Made by a program: the position numbers and the translations under genes. A model generated the notes under the pieces. It searched no databases and was not told where the DNA came from. It saw only the letters and a program-made list of their open reading frames with translations. Positions 1-7,780 of a DNA stretch of 36,530 nt are shown here, piece by piece. Every line of letters starts with the position of its first letter. Within the stretch, counting starts at the first letter, position 1. Source of the stretch: Acidobacteriota bacterium (GTDB lineage Bacteria > Acidobacteriota > Terriglobia > Terriglobales > Acidobacteriaceae); assembly GCA_021790995.1 (NCBI GenBank), contig JAJYFA010000021.1, positions 1 to 36,530 of the forward strand, read 5' to 3'.

Positions 1-16
1 TTTCTACCGTCCCAGA

Positions 17-62
17 GGCCAATTTCTACAGTCTGAACAGCGCTAACGGTGGAAAATTGGCC
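17..62. repeat. 9-bp inverted repeat, possible insertion-sequence end
   Basis: GGCCAATTT at 17-25 is the exact reverse complement of AAATTGGCC at 54-62, with a 28-base spacer. Repeated AATTGG/CCAATT blocks next to GGTGG/CCACC are reminiscent of the termini of IS21-family elements, but no transposase is in view and the window starts only 16 bases upstream. The inverted repeat is seen directly; the link to an insertion sequence is a guess. Confidence 0.3.
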
Positions 63-495
63 ACGGTGCGCCCCATATACAAGGTTATTGAGACAATTCG
101 TTGGTCAAGGAATTCCAAATGCGTTTGCCCTGTTGACGCCCCGGTCTGGCGCAGCTTGAACAAACACCTTTACGGGCGCCGCTCCAGCTCAGCGAAGAAC
201 GGCGCACTGCCAAGACGCAATCCCTGTGTACCAGCGCCGACCGCGAGATAACAACTCTCCATCGACTGGTTGCCTGAAAATCGCGGGTTCAACTGCTGAA
301 TCAGGGATAAGCTGGCCTATTTTTTATGAAAAACCATACAAAACTGACGCACTACTCAACCGCCCTTGACCAAGCATGTAAGTAACAACTTTATTTTCAA
401 TATCTTAATAGTTGATAGCGGATAACTGAGAATGGCATCAATCGTGCATACGGATTGGTAACAATCATCCTTAGTTTTTCAAACGTTCAAGGTGG

Positions 496-548
496 TGGAG
501 CATCTGCTGGGCAGATGCGAACGCACTGGGTTGTCGGCAGATGCTCCA
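496..548. repeat. Three-part inverted repeat in the receptor leader
   Basis: TGGAGCATCTGC at 496-507 is perfectly complementary to GCAGATGCTCCA at 537-548 (12 bp). A second copy of GCAGATGC at 511-518 can pair with the same left arm (GCATCTGC, 500-507) across a 3-base loop. Two mutually exclusive hairpins are therefore possible about 200 bases upstream of the receptor start. This could be a tandem operator or a switchable RNA leader; the sequence alone cannot decide. Confidence 0.45.
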
Positions 549-750
549 TACCAGAACATGAGGTTGCTTCGAGAGGCTGTACTCGCTTGACGCGCCTGGT
601 GGATTCGAGGGTTGAGAGTGGTTGTTTTGGAGAAAGACTTGCCACATTCGGAATTACGCTCTCCAGGGAGCGGTCGAATTGGCACACAACCAGACCCTAA
701 AGCCTGTTTTGAACGGTCTTCTGGGTCAGCCAGTTCTGGAGGAAAGAACG

Positions 751-3700
751 ATGCGATTGAACCGGACTCAGGTATTTGTTTCCTTCATTAGCCTGCTTGC
801 TCTTGCGATTTTCATGACCGCAATGCCTGCCACCGCGCAAACCGGCTACGGCGAAATCACCGGCGACGTGATGGATTCGTCACACGCAGCCGTTGTTGGT
901 GCCAAGGTTGAACTCTCGAACCAAGCGACAGGGGAGTCTCGCACCGCCATCACGAACTCTGCCGGAGCTTACCGCTTCACGGCGGTCAACATTGTCGGAT
1001 CCTATTCGATTACCATAACTGCCACCGGCTTCAGGACTTACAAGGCCACGGGGCTGGTGGTCTCGGTCGGCGCAGTGCTGACGCGCGATGTCACGCTGAC
1101 GGTTGGAGCCAGCCAGATGACGGTGATGGTCAATGCCAGCTCCGAGCCTGAGATTCAAACCACCACATCCTCGGTTTCGCAACTCATCGACCAGAACGTC
1201 TGGAAGAACGCGCCGCTTGAAACGCGCACCTCGAACGATTTCGTCTACCTGACCGCCGGTGCCGCGCAGGACAATGGAACCGGACGCGGCGCGGCCGTGG
1301 ACGGCGCCCGCACCGGCTCTGGCAACTTCGTGCTTGACGGCTACGACAACAACGACCAGGCCCTTGGCGGCGGCAGCGCCCTGTTTGGCGGCGGCTCGCT
1401 GGTGACGATCTCGCCCGATGCGCTCGAAGAATACCGCGTCATGGCGCATGACAACTCGGCGGTGTACGGCAAGTCTGGTGGCTTCTCGACAGATACGGTT
1501 CTGAAGAGCGGCACCAATCAGTGGCACGGCACGCTCTTCGAGTACAACCGCATCCAGGCCCTGGCCTCCGAGCACTTCTTCAATGGATTCGCGGGAAACC
1601 ATCTCCACGATAGTCTTGTACGCAACCAGTTTGGTGGATCGGTCGGCGGCCCGATATGGAAGAACAAGACCTTCTTCTATGCCACCGTCGAGTTACACCG
1701 GCTGCGCACAGGCGGGCCGCTTACGACAACGGCCACGACATCAGACTTCGTGAGCTTCGTCAACAGCGGCGCCTTTGAAACCTTCAATGAGACGGATCCA
1801 GGCGGCCTTTGCGTGCAATTCAACGGCAAAACCTGTCCTGGCGCATTTGCCGGCACGAAGGCTCTCGGGCCTGTGTTCCAGCAGTTGTACAGCGCGGAAA
1901 AGCACAACTTTCCATATGCCACGTCGAATTTTTACAACCAGGGGCAGGGCTTGTATTCAAACGTGAATAACCTTGGGGTTCAAATAAACTACCCGGTAAA
2001 TGTGTATGGCCTTGTGTCGGTCACGCAGCCGCAGGCGACCAACCAGTACCGGGGCAGCTTCCGCTTTGATCAGACCTTCTCCGACAAGGATTCCTTCTCC
2101 TCGACCTACGCAATCGACAGGTCCGACAGCAGCATCGAGTACGGCGGCGGTGGCACGGCGATCGGCCCCGATTACCTGAATCCAACCGACGCTCAGATCT
2201 TCGGCATGACCTGGACGCACATCTTCAACCCCACGCTCACCAACCAGGTGAAGGCCAGCTATCTTCGTCACTACTCGAACTTCTATGCCCCTGGCACAAC
2301 AGGTGTTCCGCAGATCGTGACCGCAATCGATCCTCTGGGCGTAGGTTTTGGCGCCTATGCAGGCTTTCCCCAGCCCTTCACCGAGAACCAGTTCCAGTAC
2401 CAGGAGGGACTGACCAAGGTCGCCGGTCGCCATACCCTCTATATGGGCGGCGAATTCCGCCGCATCCGCAACGGCTCCAGCTTCTACAATGACGTGTATG
2501 GCAGCTTCTATCCCTACGACGTGGAAAACCTGCTGACGGACGGCGTATACGGCGACGAAGCGGACATGGCAGTCTTTGGCGCTCCCACATTCGGCGGCTT
2601 CTACGAGTCCAGCGCCTCGATCGACATGACGACCAACAAGGCGCCGGATCCCTATCGCGGCTACCGCGCCAACGAGGTTGCCATGTATATCCAGGATGAC
2701 TGGCGCGTCATCAGCAGGCTGACCATCAATATCGGCTTGCGCTGGGAGTACTTCGGACCGCCCCACAACTTCAAGCCCAACATCGACTCGAACGTCTATT
2801 GGGGTGCGGCTTATACGCCGATCACTCCCGCAGAGAGCGCCGCGGCAGGGTATGGAGGCGTAGCAGGAAACCCCAGCCTCCCGATCAACAACATGTCGGT
2901 CGCCCAAATCGCCACCGCCACCTTCCAGATCAAAAACCACGATATCTGGAACAAGGATCTGCACGACTTCGGTCCCCGCTTCGGATTCGCTTACGATCTG
3001 ACCGGCGCCTCGAAGTATGTGGTGCGCGGCGGCTACAGCATAGGCTACGACCGCATCTATAACAACGTCTTCGAGAACATCCGCTTCAATCCGCCGCACT
3101 TTGCCGACAACGCGATCGGCGCCCTGGTCAACGGAGTCGTCGCCGGTCCGGCTGAGCAGCAAGGCATCTACGCGGCGCCGTTCACCGGCAACTCCGCGCT
3201 GGCAACCTACGGCGGCAAGCCGGTTCCGCGCCACATGGACCAGGATATGGTGACTCCTTACTACGAGGGATATCATCTCGGCATTGAAACCGCCCTGGGC
3301 CGAGGCTTCATGCTGGAAACCGACTACGTTGGCACGCATGGCCGCAAGCTCGTCGGCCTGCGCGACGTGAACAACTACCCTGGCCGCACCTCCTGCCCGC
3401 CCGGAACCTATTCACCCACCTCGGTCTGCGGCGCAGCCGGTTACCCGAATGGGTTCTCGGCGAACCGCCCGACCTCTGTCTTTGCCAGCGACAACTTCCG
3501 CAGCAACTACGCGATGTCAAACTACAACGGTCTCCAGTTGAGCCTGAGGAAGCAGTTCAGCGGCGGCTTCGATTTCACCGCCAACTACACCTACAGCAAG
3601 ACTCTGGATGAGACCAGCGACGTCTTTACGGCCAACAACGGCCTGCTCGGCATCACCAATCCCATGGATCCGCTCTACGACTACGGCCCGGCGGACTTCG

Positions 3701-4260
3701 ACCATCGCCAGATGTTCGTGGCCAACGGCACATGGCAATCGAAGTGGAAGCCGCGCAACCTGATTCTGGGCGGCTGGCAGACCTCCGGTATCCTGAAGCG
3801 CTACTCGGGCTCGCCGATCGGAATCTACGACTCCGCCGCTGGAGCCAACTCCATCCATGATGGCCGCCTGGTCGACCGGCCGGTCCTGGCAAGCGGATAC
3901 ACGATGGGACAGGTGGCGCCCGGTCTTAAGGTCAACTACTCGCCGGTAACGGGAGCAGTCGCTTACCTGAATCCGAACGCACTGACTCCCATGAACTGCG
4001 GCAGCGCCCTGTGGTGCGAGAGTCCGCTGCGCAGAAACTCGTTCTATGGCCCTGCCTACATTGACCTCGATCTTGGCATCATGAAGGTGTTCCGGGTGAC
4101 CGAACACTCTCACTTCCGTTACGAGGCGAACTTTTTCAACATCTTCAACCACCCGAACTTCACCAACCCGGCCTCCAATCTGAACAGTGGCACCTTCGGG
4201 CAGATCACCGGCACTGGCGATCCGCGCGTAACCCAGATGGCGCTGCGCTTCGAGTTTTAA
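751..4260 (+). CDS. Oar-like TonB-dependent receptor with carboxypeptidase-regulatory-like domain
   Basis: Predicted outer-membrane beta-barrel protein of 1169 residues. Start 751 is chosen because GGAGGAAAG lies just upstream and the protein then opens with a signal peptide (MRLNRT..., hydrophobic core, cleavage near PATAQ). The open frame continues upstream to 622 without such signals. Residues about 32-110 (GEITGDVMDSSHAAVVGAKV..., ending with the GAYRF-type strand) form a carboxypeptidase-regulatory-like beta-sandwich. A plug-like region with VDGARTGSGNFVLDG follows, then a long aromatic-rich barrel ending in a terminal phenylalanine (LRFEF). This architecture is typical of the large Oar/TonB receptor families expanded in Acidobacteria, often linked to uptake of plant-derived glycans or to unknown ligands. 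The substrate cannot be predicted. It is transcribed alone and closed by the hairpin at 4284-4317. Confidence 0.9.
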   Translation: MRLNRTQVFVSFISLLALAIFMTAMPATAQTGYGEITGDVMDSSHAAVVGAKVELSNQATGESRTAITNSAGAYRFTAVNIVGSYSITITATGFRTYKATGLVVSVGAVLTRDVTLTVGASQMTVMVNASSEPEIQTTTSSVSQLIDQNVWKNAPLETRTSNDFVYLTAGAAQDNGTGRGAAVDGARTGSGNFVLDGYDNNDQALGGGSALFGGGSLVTISPDALEEYRVMAHDNSAVYGKSGGFSTDTVLKSGTNQWHGTLFEYNRIQALASEHFFNGFAGNHLHDSLVRNQFGGSVGGPIWKNKTFFYATVELHRLRTGGPLTTTATTSDFVSFVNSGAFETFNETDPGGLCVQFNGKTCPGAFAGTKALGPVFQQLYSAEKHNFPYATSNFYNQGQGLYSNVNNLGVQINYPVNVYGLVSVTQPQATNQYRGSFRFDQTFSDKDSFSSTYAIDRSDSSIEYGGGGTAIGPDYLNPTDAQIFGMTWTHIFNPTLTNQVKASYLRHYSNFYAPGTTGVPQIVTAIDPLGVGFGAYAGFPQPFTENQFQYQEGLTKVAGRHTLYMGGEFRRIRNGSSFYNDVYGSFYPYDVENLLTDGVYGDEADMAVFGAPTFGGFYESSASIDMTTNKAPDPYRGYRANEVAMYIQDDWRVISRLTINIGLRWEYFGPPHNFKPNIDSNVYWGAAYTPITPAESAAAGYGGVAGNPSLPINNMSVAQIATATFQIKNHDIWNKDLHDFGPRFGFAYDLTGASKYVVRGGYSIGYDRIYNNVFENIRFNPPHFADNAIGALVNGVVAGPAEQQGIYAAPFTGNSALATYGGKPVPRHMDQDMVTPYYEGYHLGIETALGRGFMLETDYVGTHGRKLVGLRDVNNYPGRTSCPPGTYSPTSVCGAAGYPNGFSANRPTSVFASDNFRSNYAMSNYNGLQLSLRKQFSGGFDFTANYTYSKTLDETSDVFTANNGLLGITNPMDPLYDYGPADFDHRQMFVANGTWQSKWKPRNLILGGWQTSGILKRYSGSPIGIYDSAAGANSIHDGRLVDRPVLASGYTMGQVAPGLKVNYSPVTGAVAYLNPNALTPMNCGSALWCESPLRRNSFYGPAYIDLDLGIMKVFRVTEHSHFRYEANFFNIFNHPNFTNPASNLNSGTFGQITGTGDPRVTQMALRFEF

Positions 4261-4283
4261 GCTGGCGCCTCAGCCTGCATGAC

Positions 4284-4317
4284 CACCAGGGCCGCGGCTA
4301 ATGCCGCGGCCCTGGTG
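4284..4317. terminator. Strong hairpin between convergent genes, probable bidirectional terminator
   Basis: CACCAGGGCCGCGGC (4284-4298) and its exact complement (4303-4317) form a 15-bp perfect stem with a TAAT loop, 24 bases after the receptor stop. No T-run follows on the plus strand. It sits between the receptor and the convergent monophosphatase gene and could end transcription from both sides. Confidence 0.65.
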
Positions 4318-4454
4318 TCTGTGATGCGCTCGCTTCAGCCACCCGAAGACTGCTGCAACGGTGACTTCAAGGCGGAACGAGGGAACAGGCAGGCTGGTGA
4401 CAAGGGATTGGGCTGCTGAAGCCGCGAGGACGATTGCTTGCTGTCCCCTGTTCC

Positions 4455-5369
4455 TTACTTGCTGTTGGCTGCTTCCTGCGCTCTCTTTCTCCGCGCTTGC
4501 GCAAACTCCTCGGGCGTGGGGATCGGCGCAAGATTGCGCCCGGCAAACATATCCCGGAAGAATCCGAGCAGCTCCTGGTGGAAGAGTCCGTTTGAAGCCA
4601 GAATCTCGTCGCTTGCCAGGCGGTAGTGCTCGCCGGCAAAGTCCGTCACGCGTCCGCCCGCCTCTTCCACCAGCAGAATTCCCGCTGCCGTATCCCAGGG
4701 ATTCAGGTTCAACTCCCAAAAGCCGTCCATGCGGCCACAGGCCACGTAGGCCAGATCGAGAGCAGCCGAGCCAGCGCGGCGCACTCCGTGCGAACGCAGC
4801 GTGAACTCATGGTAAAAGTGGACGTTGGGACTTGAGTGGCGCTTGCGGCTGGGAAAGCCCGTGGCCAGCAGCGCCTCGGAGAGTGTAGCCACGCGCGAAA
4901 CCTTCGCAGGCTTGCCGTTCACTTGCGTTCCGCGTCCGCGTTCGGCCGTGAAGAGTTCGTCGCGCATGGGGTCGTAAATCACGCCGGCCACCAGCGTTCC
5001 ATCGCCGTTCGGCTTTGTTCCTTCGGGCCGATGCTCCAAGCCCATCGAGACGCAAAATTGCGGGAACCCATGCGCGAAATTGGTCGTGCCGTCCAGCGGG
5101 TCCACATACCAGCGGTACTCGCCATCGAGACGCTCGCGCGTACCTTCTTCGCCATAAATGCCATGTGTGGGAAAGGCCTCGCCGAGCCGGCTGCGAATCA
5201 GCTTTTCCACGGTGCGGTCAGCCACCGTCACCAGGTCCACGTCACCTTTGTACTCGGTTTCGACGCCTGCCAGGAAGAACTCGCGCAATCGCGCTCCTGC
5301 CTCGCGCGCAATTTCCGCCGCTTTGGGCACAAAAACGAAGTCTTGAGTCGCCGCCTCCGCGCCGCTCAC
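4455..5369 (-). CDS. Inositol monophosphatase family protein (SuhB-like)
   Basis: 304-residue cytoplasmic Mg2+-dependent phosphatase of the IMPase fold. Metal-binding motifs are intact: GEEG with Glu74/Glu75, DPLDGTTNFAHG at 90-101 (Asp90, Asp93), and WDTAAG with Asp226. Family members hydrolyse inositol-1-phosphate or related sugar and nucleotide phosphates. E. coli SuhB also works as a transcription antitermination factor. The exact substrate is not readable from sequence. The C-terminal 40 residues are charged and extend slightly past the usual family end. The start codon overlaps the stop of the upstream hfq-like gene by four bases (5366-5369), so the two are probably translationally coupled. 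Confidence 0.88.
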   Translation of the reverse strand: MSGAEAATQDFVFVPKAAEIAREAGARLREFFLAGVETEYKGDVDLVTVADRTVEKLIRSRLGEAFPTHGIYGEEGTRERLDGEYRWYVDPLDGTTNFAHGFPQFCVSMGLEHRPEGTKPNGDGTLVAGVIYDPMRDELFTAERGRGTQVNGKPAKVSRVATLSEALLATGFPSRKRHSSPNVHFYHEFTLRSHGVRRAGSAALDLAYVACGRMDGFWELNLNPWDTAAGILLVEEAGGRVTDFAGEHYRLASDEILASNGLFHQELLGFFRDMFAGRNLAPIPTPEEFAQARRKRAQEAANSK

Positions 5370-5689
5370 TTTGCCGCCTCGCTTGATCCTGTCTCGGCCG
5401 GAACCGGCGCCTCCACAGTCTCGTAGCGTGGCGTGCGCCGCCGGCCCACCTCGCCAATGGTGCGAATCTGATGCTTGTAAATGAAGAGATTGGGCTGATT
5501 CTCGCGGGTCAGGCGCAGCATCGAGTCGTCAAAGTACTCGATCCAGCCACGGACCGTCTCGCCGTCGCGCAGCTTGATGTTCACAATCACCTGGCGATCG
5601 CTCAACGAACGCAGATAGAGCGATTCCTGACCGGTTTCACCAGGCGGAGGCGTCTTGGAGCGGCGACGCGATGAGAGTGGAGAGGTCAT
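5366..5689 (-). CDS. hfq: Hfq-like RNA chaperone (Sm-like fold)
   Basis: 107 residues. The central section matches the bacterial Sm/Hfq fold: Sm1-like LRDGETVRGWIEYFDDSMLRL and an Sm2-like FIYKHQIRTI, equivalent to the YKHAIST signature of E. coli Hfq with the Lys-His pair kept. Hfq hexamers bind small RNAs and AU-rich mRNA segments. Basic and proline-rich N-terminal (1-20) and acidic C-terminal (85-107) tails flank the core. The protein is divergent from proteobacterial Hfq, so its RNA specificity may differ. It is the first gene of a two-gene unit and overlaps the monophosphatase start by ATGA. No strong Shine-Dalgarno sequence is seen before the ATG at 5689. Confidence 0.8.
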   Translation of the reverse strand: MTSPLSSRRRSKTPPPGETGQESLYLRSLSDRQVIVNIKLRDGETVRGWIEYFDDSMLRLTRENQPNLFIYKHQIRTIGEVGRRRTPRYETVEAPVPAETGSSEAAK

Positions 5690-5811
5690 ACTCTCATCTT
5701 AGATGCAAGGAACGGCTGAGGGAGGTGCAAGGGCACAAAGTGCAACAAGGCGTTATTGCCTGCACCGCACAAGATGAGGACGCTTCGAGCGTTTACCTGC
5801 GCCCGCTCGCG

Positions 5812-6840
5812 TTACTTTTTGAGCGGAGTGTCGGAGTAGTAGCCGGTCTTGTGGCTCACGTTGAACTCGTCCGGCGCTGCGCGCGGGATGGTGATTGTCA
5901 GGCGGTGAAAGGCCCTTCCGAGCTCTTGATTCTTTGGATAATAACCGAGCAGATATTGCGTGCGCAGGTCGTCGCTTACCTTGGCAAAGGCTTTGTTGAG
6001 GCCGCCGTCTTCCACGTAAAAGTACTGGCCGCCGGTCTGCTCCGCGAGCGTAATCAGCGCGTGTTCGCCTGCGAGGTCGCGACCGGCGCTGGCCTCGATG
6101 GGCACGTCGATGAGTGAGTAAATCATGACCTCGTTGCGCAGCGCCTCCTCAAGAGCCTGCGCGTAGGTGGAGTCCTCCGCCGTATCGTCGCCGTCGGAGA
6201 TCACGACCAGCACCTTGCGTCCTTCCCTGCCTCCCAGCTTCCTGGAGCCCTGGCAGATGGCGTCGTAGAGCGCGGTGGCCCAGTCGCCGCGCAATTCGCT
6301 CAAACCGCGATTGATCACGGAGAGCTTGTTGGTGAAAGGCGTGAGTTCGCGCACGGTGGTGGCGAACTGGATCACGCTCATCTGGTCCTGCGGGCGCAGA
6401 ATGTCGCGCGCAAAGCGCCGGGCCGCGGCCGCCTCCGCGTTCATGTCCTTGCGCACGCTCCCCGAGGTGTCGATGGCCAGGGTCAGATTCAACGGCAATT
6501 CCGATTGGCGCTCGAAGACGGCGATCTCCTGTGGGCGTCCGTCCTCGTAGACCGCGAAATCGTTCTTGCTGAGTCCGCCTACAATGGCGCCGTTCTTGTC
6601 GGTCACATTGACAAAGATGCTGACGAGCCTGACGTGAACATGAAAGGTGGCAGCCGGTTCCTGCGCGGCGAGTGCGACGGGCAGGAGCGCCAACAGCGAA
6701 GTAAACGCAAATCGACCAAGTATTCCGTGTCCCGCTCTTTCGCCAGTTCTCTGGCGAAAGGATGGAGCACGGCGTCGTTGAACCAACTCTACTGACTCCG
6801 CTAACACCGCCAGCTCCGCTTGCTTCTTCCTAGCTTTCAT
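5812..6840 (-). CDS. VWFA-domain secreted protein (Acidobacteria VWFA-related family)
   Basis: 342 residues. A basic N-terminal stretch of about 40 residues precedes a hydrophobic segment (FTSLLALLPVALAAQ, about 46-60), so a signal peptide or anchor is likely. A small beta domain (about 65-112) is followed by a von Willebrand factor A domain with the MIDAS motif DTSGS (124-128) and a second conserved block, VVISDGDDTAED. This two-part layout is typical of a VWFA-related protein family abundant in Acidobacteria; its function is unknown, presumably metal-dependent protein binding outside the cytoplasm. Start 6840 is supported by GGAGG seven bases upstream. The gene overlaps the MoaD-MoaE fusion by 11 bases. 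A perfect 10-bp hairpin (6737-6760) lies inside the N-terminal coding part. Confidence 0.85.
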   Translation of the reverse strand: MKARKKQAELAVLAESVELVQRRRAPSFRQRTGERAGHGILGRFAFTSLLALLPVALAAQEPAATFHVHVRLVSIFVNVTDKNGAIVGGLSKNDFAVYEDGRPQEIAVFERQSELPLNLTLAIDTSGSVRKDMNAEAAAARRFARDILRPQDQMSVIQFATTVRELTPFTNKLSVINRGLSELRGDWATALYDAICQGSRKLGGREGRKVLVVISDGDDTAEDSTYAQALEEALRNEVMIYSLIDVPIEASAGRDLAGEHALITLAEQTGGQYFYVEDGGLNKAFAKVSDDLRTQYLLGYYPKNQELGRAFHRLTITIPRAAPDEFNVSHKTGYYSDTPLKK

Positions 6841-7591
6841 GCGGCGCCTCCGCGGATTTCAGGGCAACCTCAGCCGGAAACGGTTCGCCCGGCGCCCATA
6901 CCGCACCATCGACAAAGGTTTCCTTCTTCCAGATGGGCACCGTTTGCTTGAGCGTATCGATGAGCCAGCGGGAGGCTTCAAAGGCTGCGCTGCGATGCGC
7001 GGAAGCGACTACGATCAGGACGCTGGTTTCGCCGATCTCCAGGCGGCCCAGCCGGTGCACCATCGTCACGCGCCTTGCGCCGAAGCGTTCGCGCGCCTTC
7101 GCGGCCAGCTCGCGCATTTGGCGGAGCGCCATCTCTTCGTAGGCTTCGTAGTCGAGGTAAAGGGTACGGCGGCCACGCGAATGGTTGCGCACAATGCCGT
7201 CAAAGACCACCACCGCGCCATCCTCGCCGCTCTTGGCCGCGGATACGAGCGTCTCGGCGTCAATGCGTTCGCGGGTCAGCACGACAGTGACGTTTGCGTC
7301 ACCACGGCTCTCATCCAAAGGATTCGCCGTGCGCGCAGCACTGCCACCGGAGACCGGGGGCAGCAGGCCCACTTCATCGCCATCATGCAGGATGTGCGAG
7401 GCCTGGGCGTACTCGGCGTTGACGCTGACGGCGATGCTGCCGAGGATTCCTGCTGCTGGGCTGGCGGGTAACGTTGAGCGCAGCCGTTCCAGCAGCACGG
7501 CCACCGAGGAGCCTTCGGCCAACTCCACGCCGGCGGTCTGCGAGCCGATCCAGTCCTTCAGCACCCCGAATGCAAAGACGTGTACACGCAT
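6830..7591 (-). CDS. moaX: MoaD-MoaE fusion, molybdopterin synthase
   Basis: 253 residues combining both subunits of molybdopterin synthase, which converts precursor Z (cPMP) to molybdopterin. Residues 1-83 are a ubiquitin-like MoaD domain ending in LLPPVSGG. Residues about 100-253 are MoaE, with HRLGRLEIGE, VASAHRSAAF and the lysine-rich catalytic segment IWKKETFVDG. In separate MoaD proteins the final Gly-Gly is the free C-terminus that carries the thiocarboxylate; here it is internal (82-83) and followed by a linker. The fused MoaX of Mycobacterium tuberculosis is reported to be cleaved after this glycine, and the same is inferred here. An ATG at 7591 is preferred over the GTG one codon upstream. 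The Shine-Dalgarno signal is weak. Confidence 0.9.
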   Translation of the reverse strand: MRVHVFAFGVLKDWIGSQTAGVELAEGSSVAVLLERLRSTLPASPAAGILGSIAVSVNAEYAQASHILHDGDEVGLLPPVSGGSAARTANPLDESRGDANVTVVLTRERIDAETLVSAAKSGEDGAVVVFDGIVRNHSRGRRTLYLDYEAYEEMALRQMRELAAKARERFGARRVTMVHRLGRLEIGETSVLIVVASAHRSAAFEASRWLIDTLKQTVPIWKKETFVDGAVWAPGEPFPAEVALKSAEAPHES

Positions 7592-7738
7592 CACTCAAAA
7601 AGAATATCGTCTATGGATTAGACGCGACAGGCAAAGATCCGGAGATTGCGCGGCAGGCCCTTCATGGCAGCTTGCGGAGAGCCTGTCTTCGATTTCTCGT
7701 GCGGATTGACAGAGAAGATGACGGAGGATTGATCGAGG

Positions 7739-7760
7739 AGGCCGGCAGGTTCGCCGGCCT
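7739..7760. terminator. Hairpin downstream of lon
   Basis: AGGCCGGC (7739-7746) pairs with GCCGGCCT (7753-7760) around a 6-base loop, 21 bases beyond the lon stop codon. No U-run follows on the minus strand. It probably ends or weakens lon transcription before the MoaD-MoaE gene. Confidence 0.5.
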
Positions 7761-7780
7761 TTGTCGGCGGGCAGCAGCAC

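Larger units (their letters stand above)
1..750. other. Gene-poor upstream region of the Oar-like receptor
   Basis: No open frame here has a recognisable protein signature. The stretch from about 300 to 480 is much more AT-rich than the rest of the window, as expected for promoter DNA, and probably carries the promoter of the receptor starting at 751. A TTGACC hexamer at 366-371 could be a -35 box, but no convincing -10 box lies at the right spacing. Inverted repeats at 17-62 and 496-548 are listed separately. A receptor transcript starting near 400 would have a leader of more than 300 nt. Confidence 0.5.

Noticed and set aside
57-251. Possible 64-residue plus-strand gene at the window start
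   Set aside because: No ribosome-binding site, no hydrophobic or domain pattern, and it begins within an inverted repeat.
1957-3339. Open frame of 460 codons opposite the Oar-like receptor
   Set aside because: Composition shadow of the receptor; the translated sequence shows no domain.
7609-7623. GTCTA-N5-TAGAC palindrome upstream of the MoaD-MoaE gene
   Set aside because: Only 5-bp arms with no supporting promoter boxes; too weak to call an operator.
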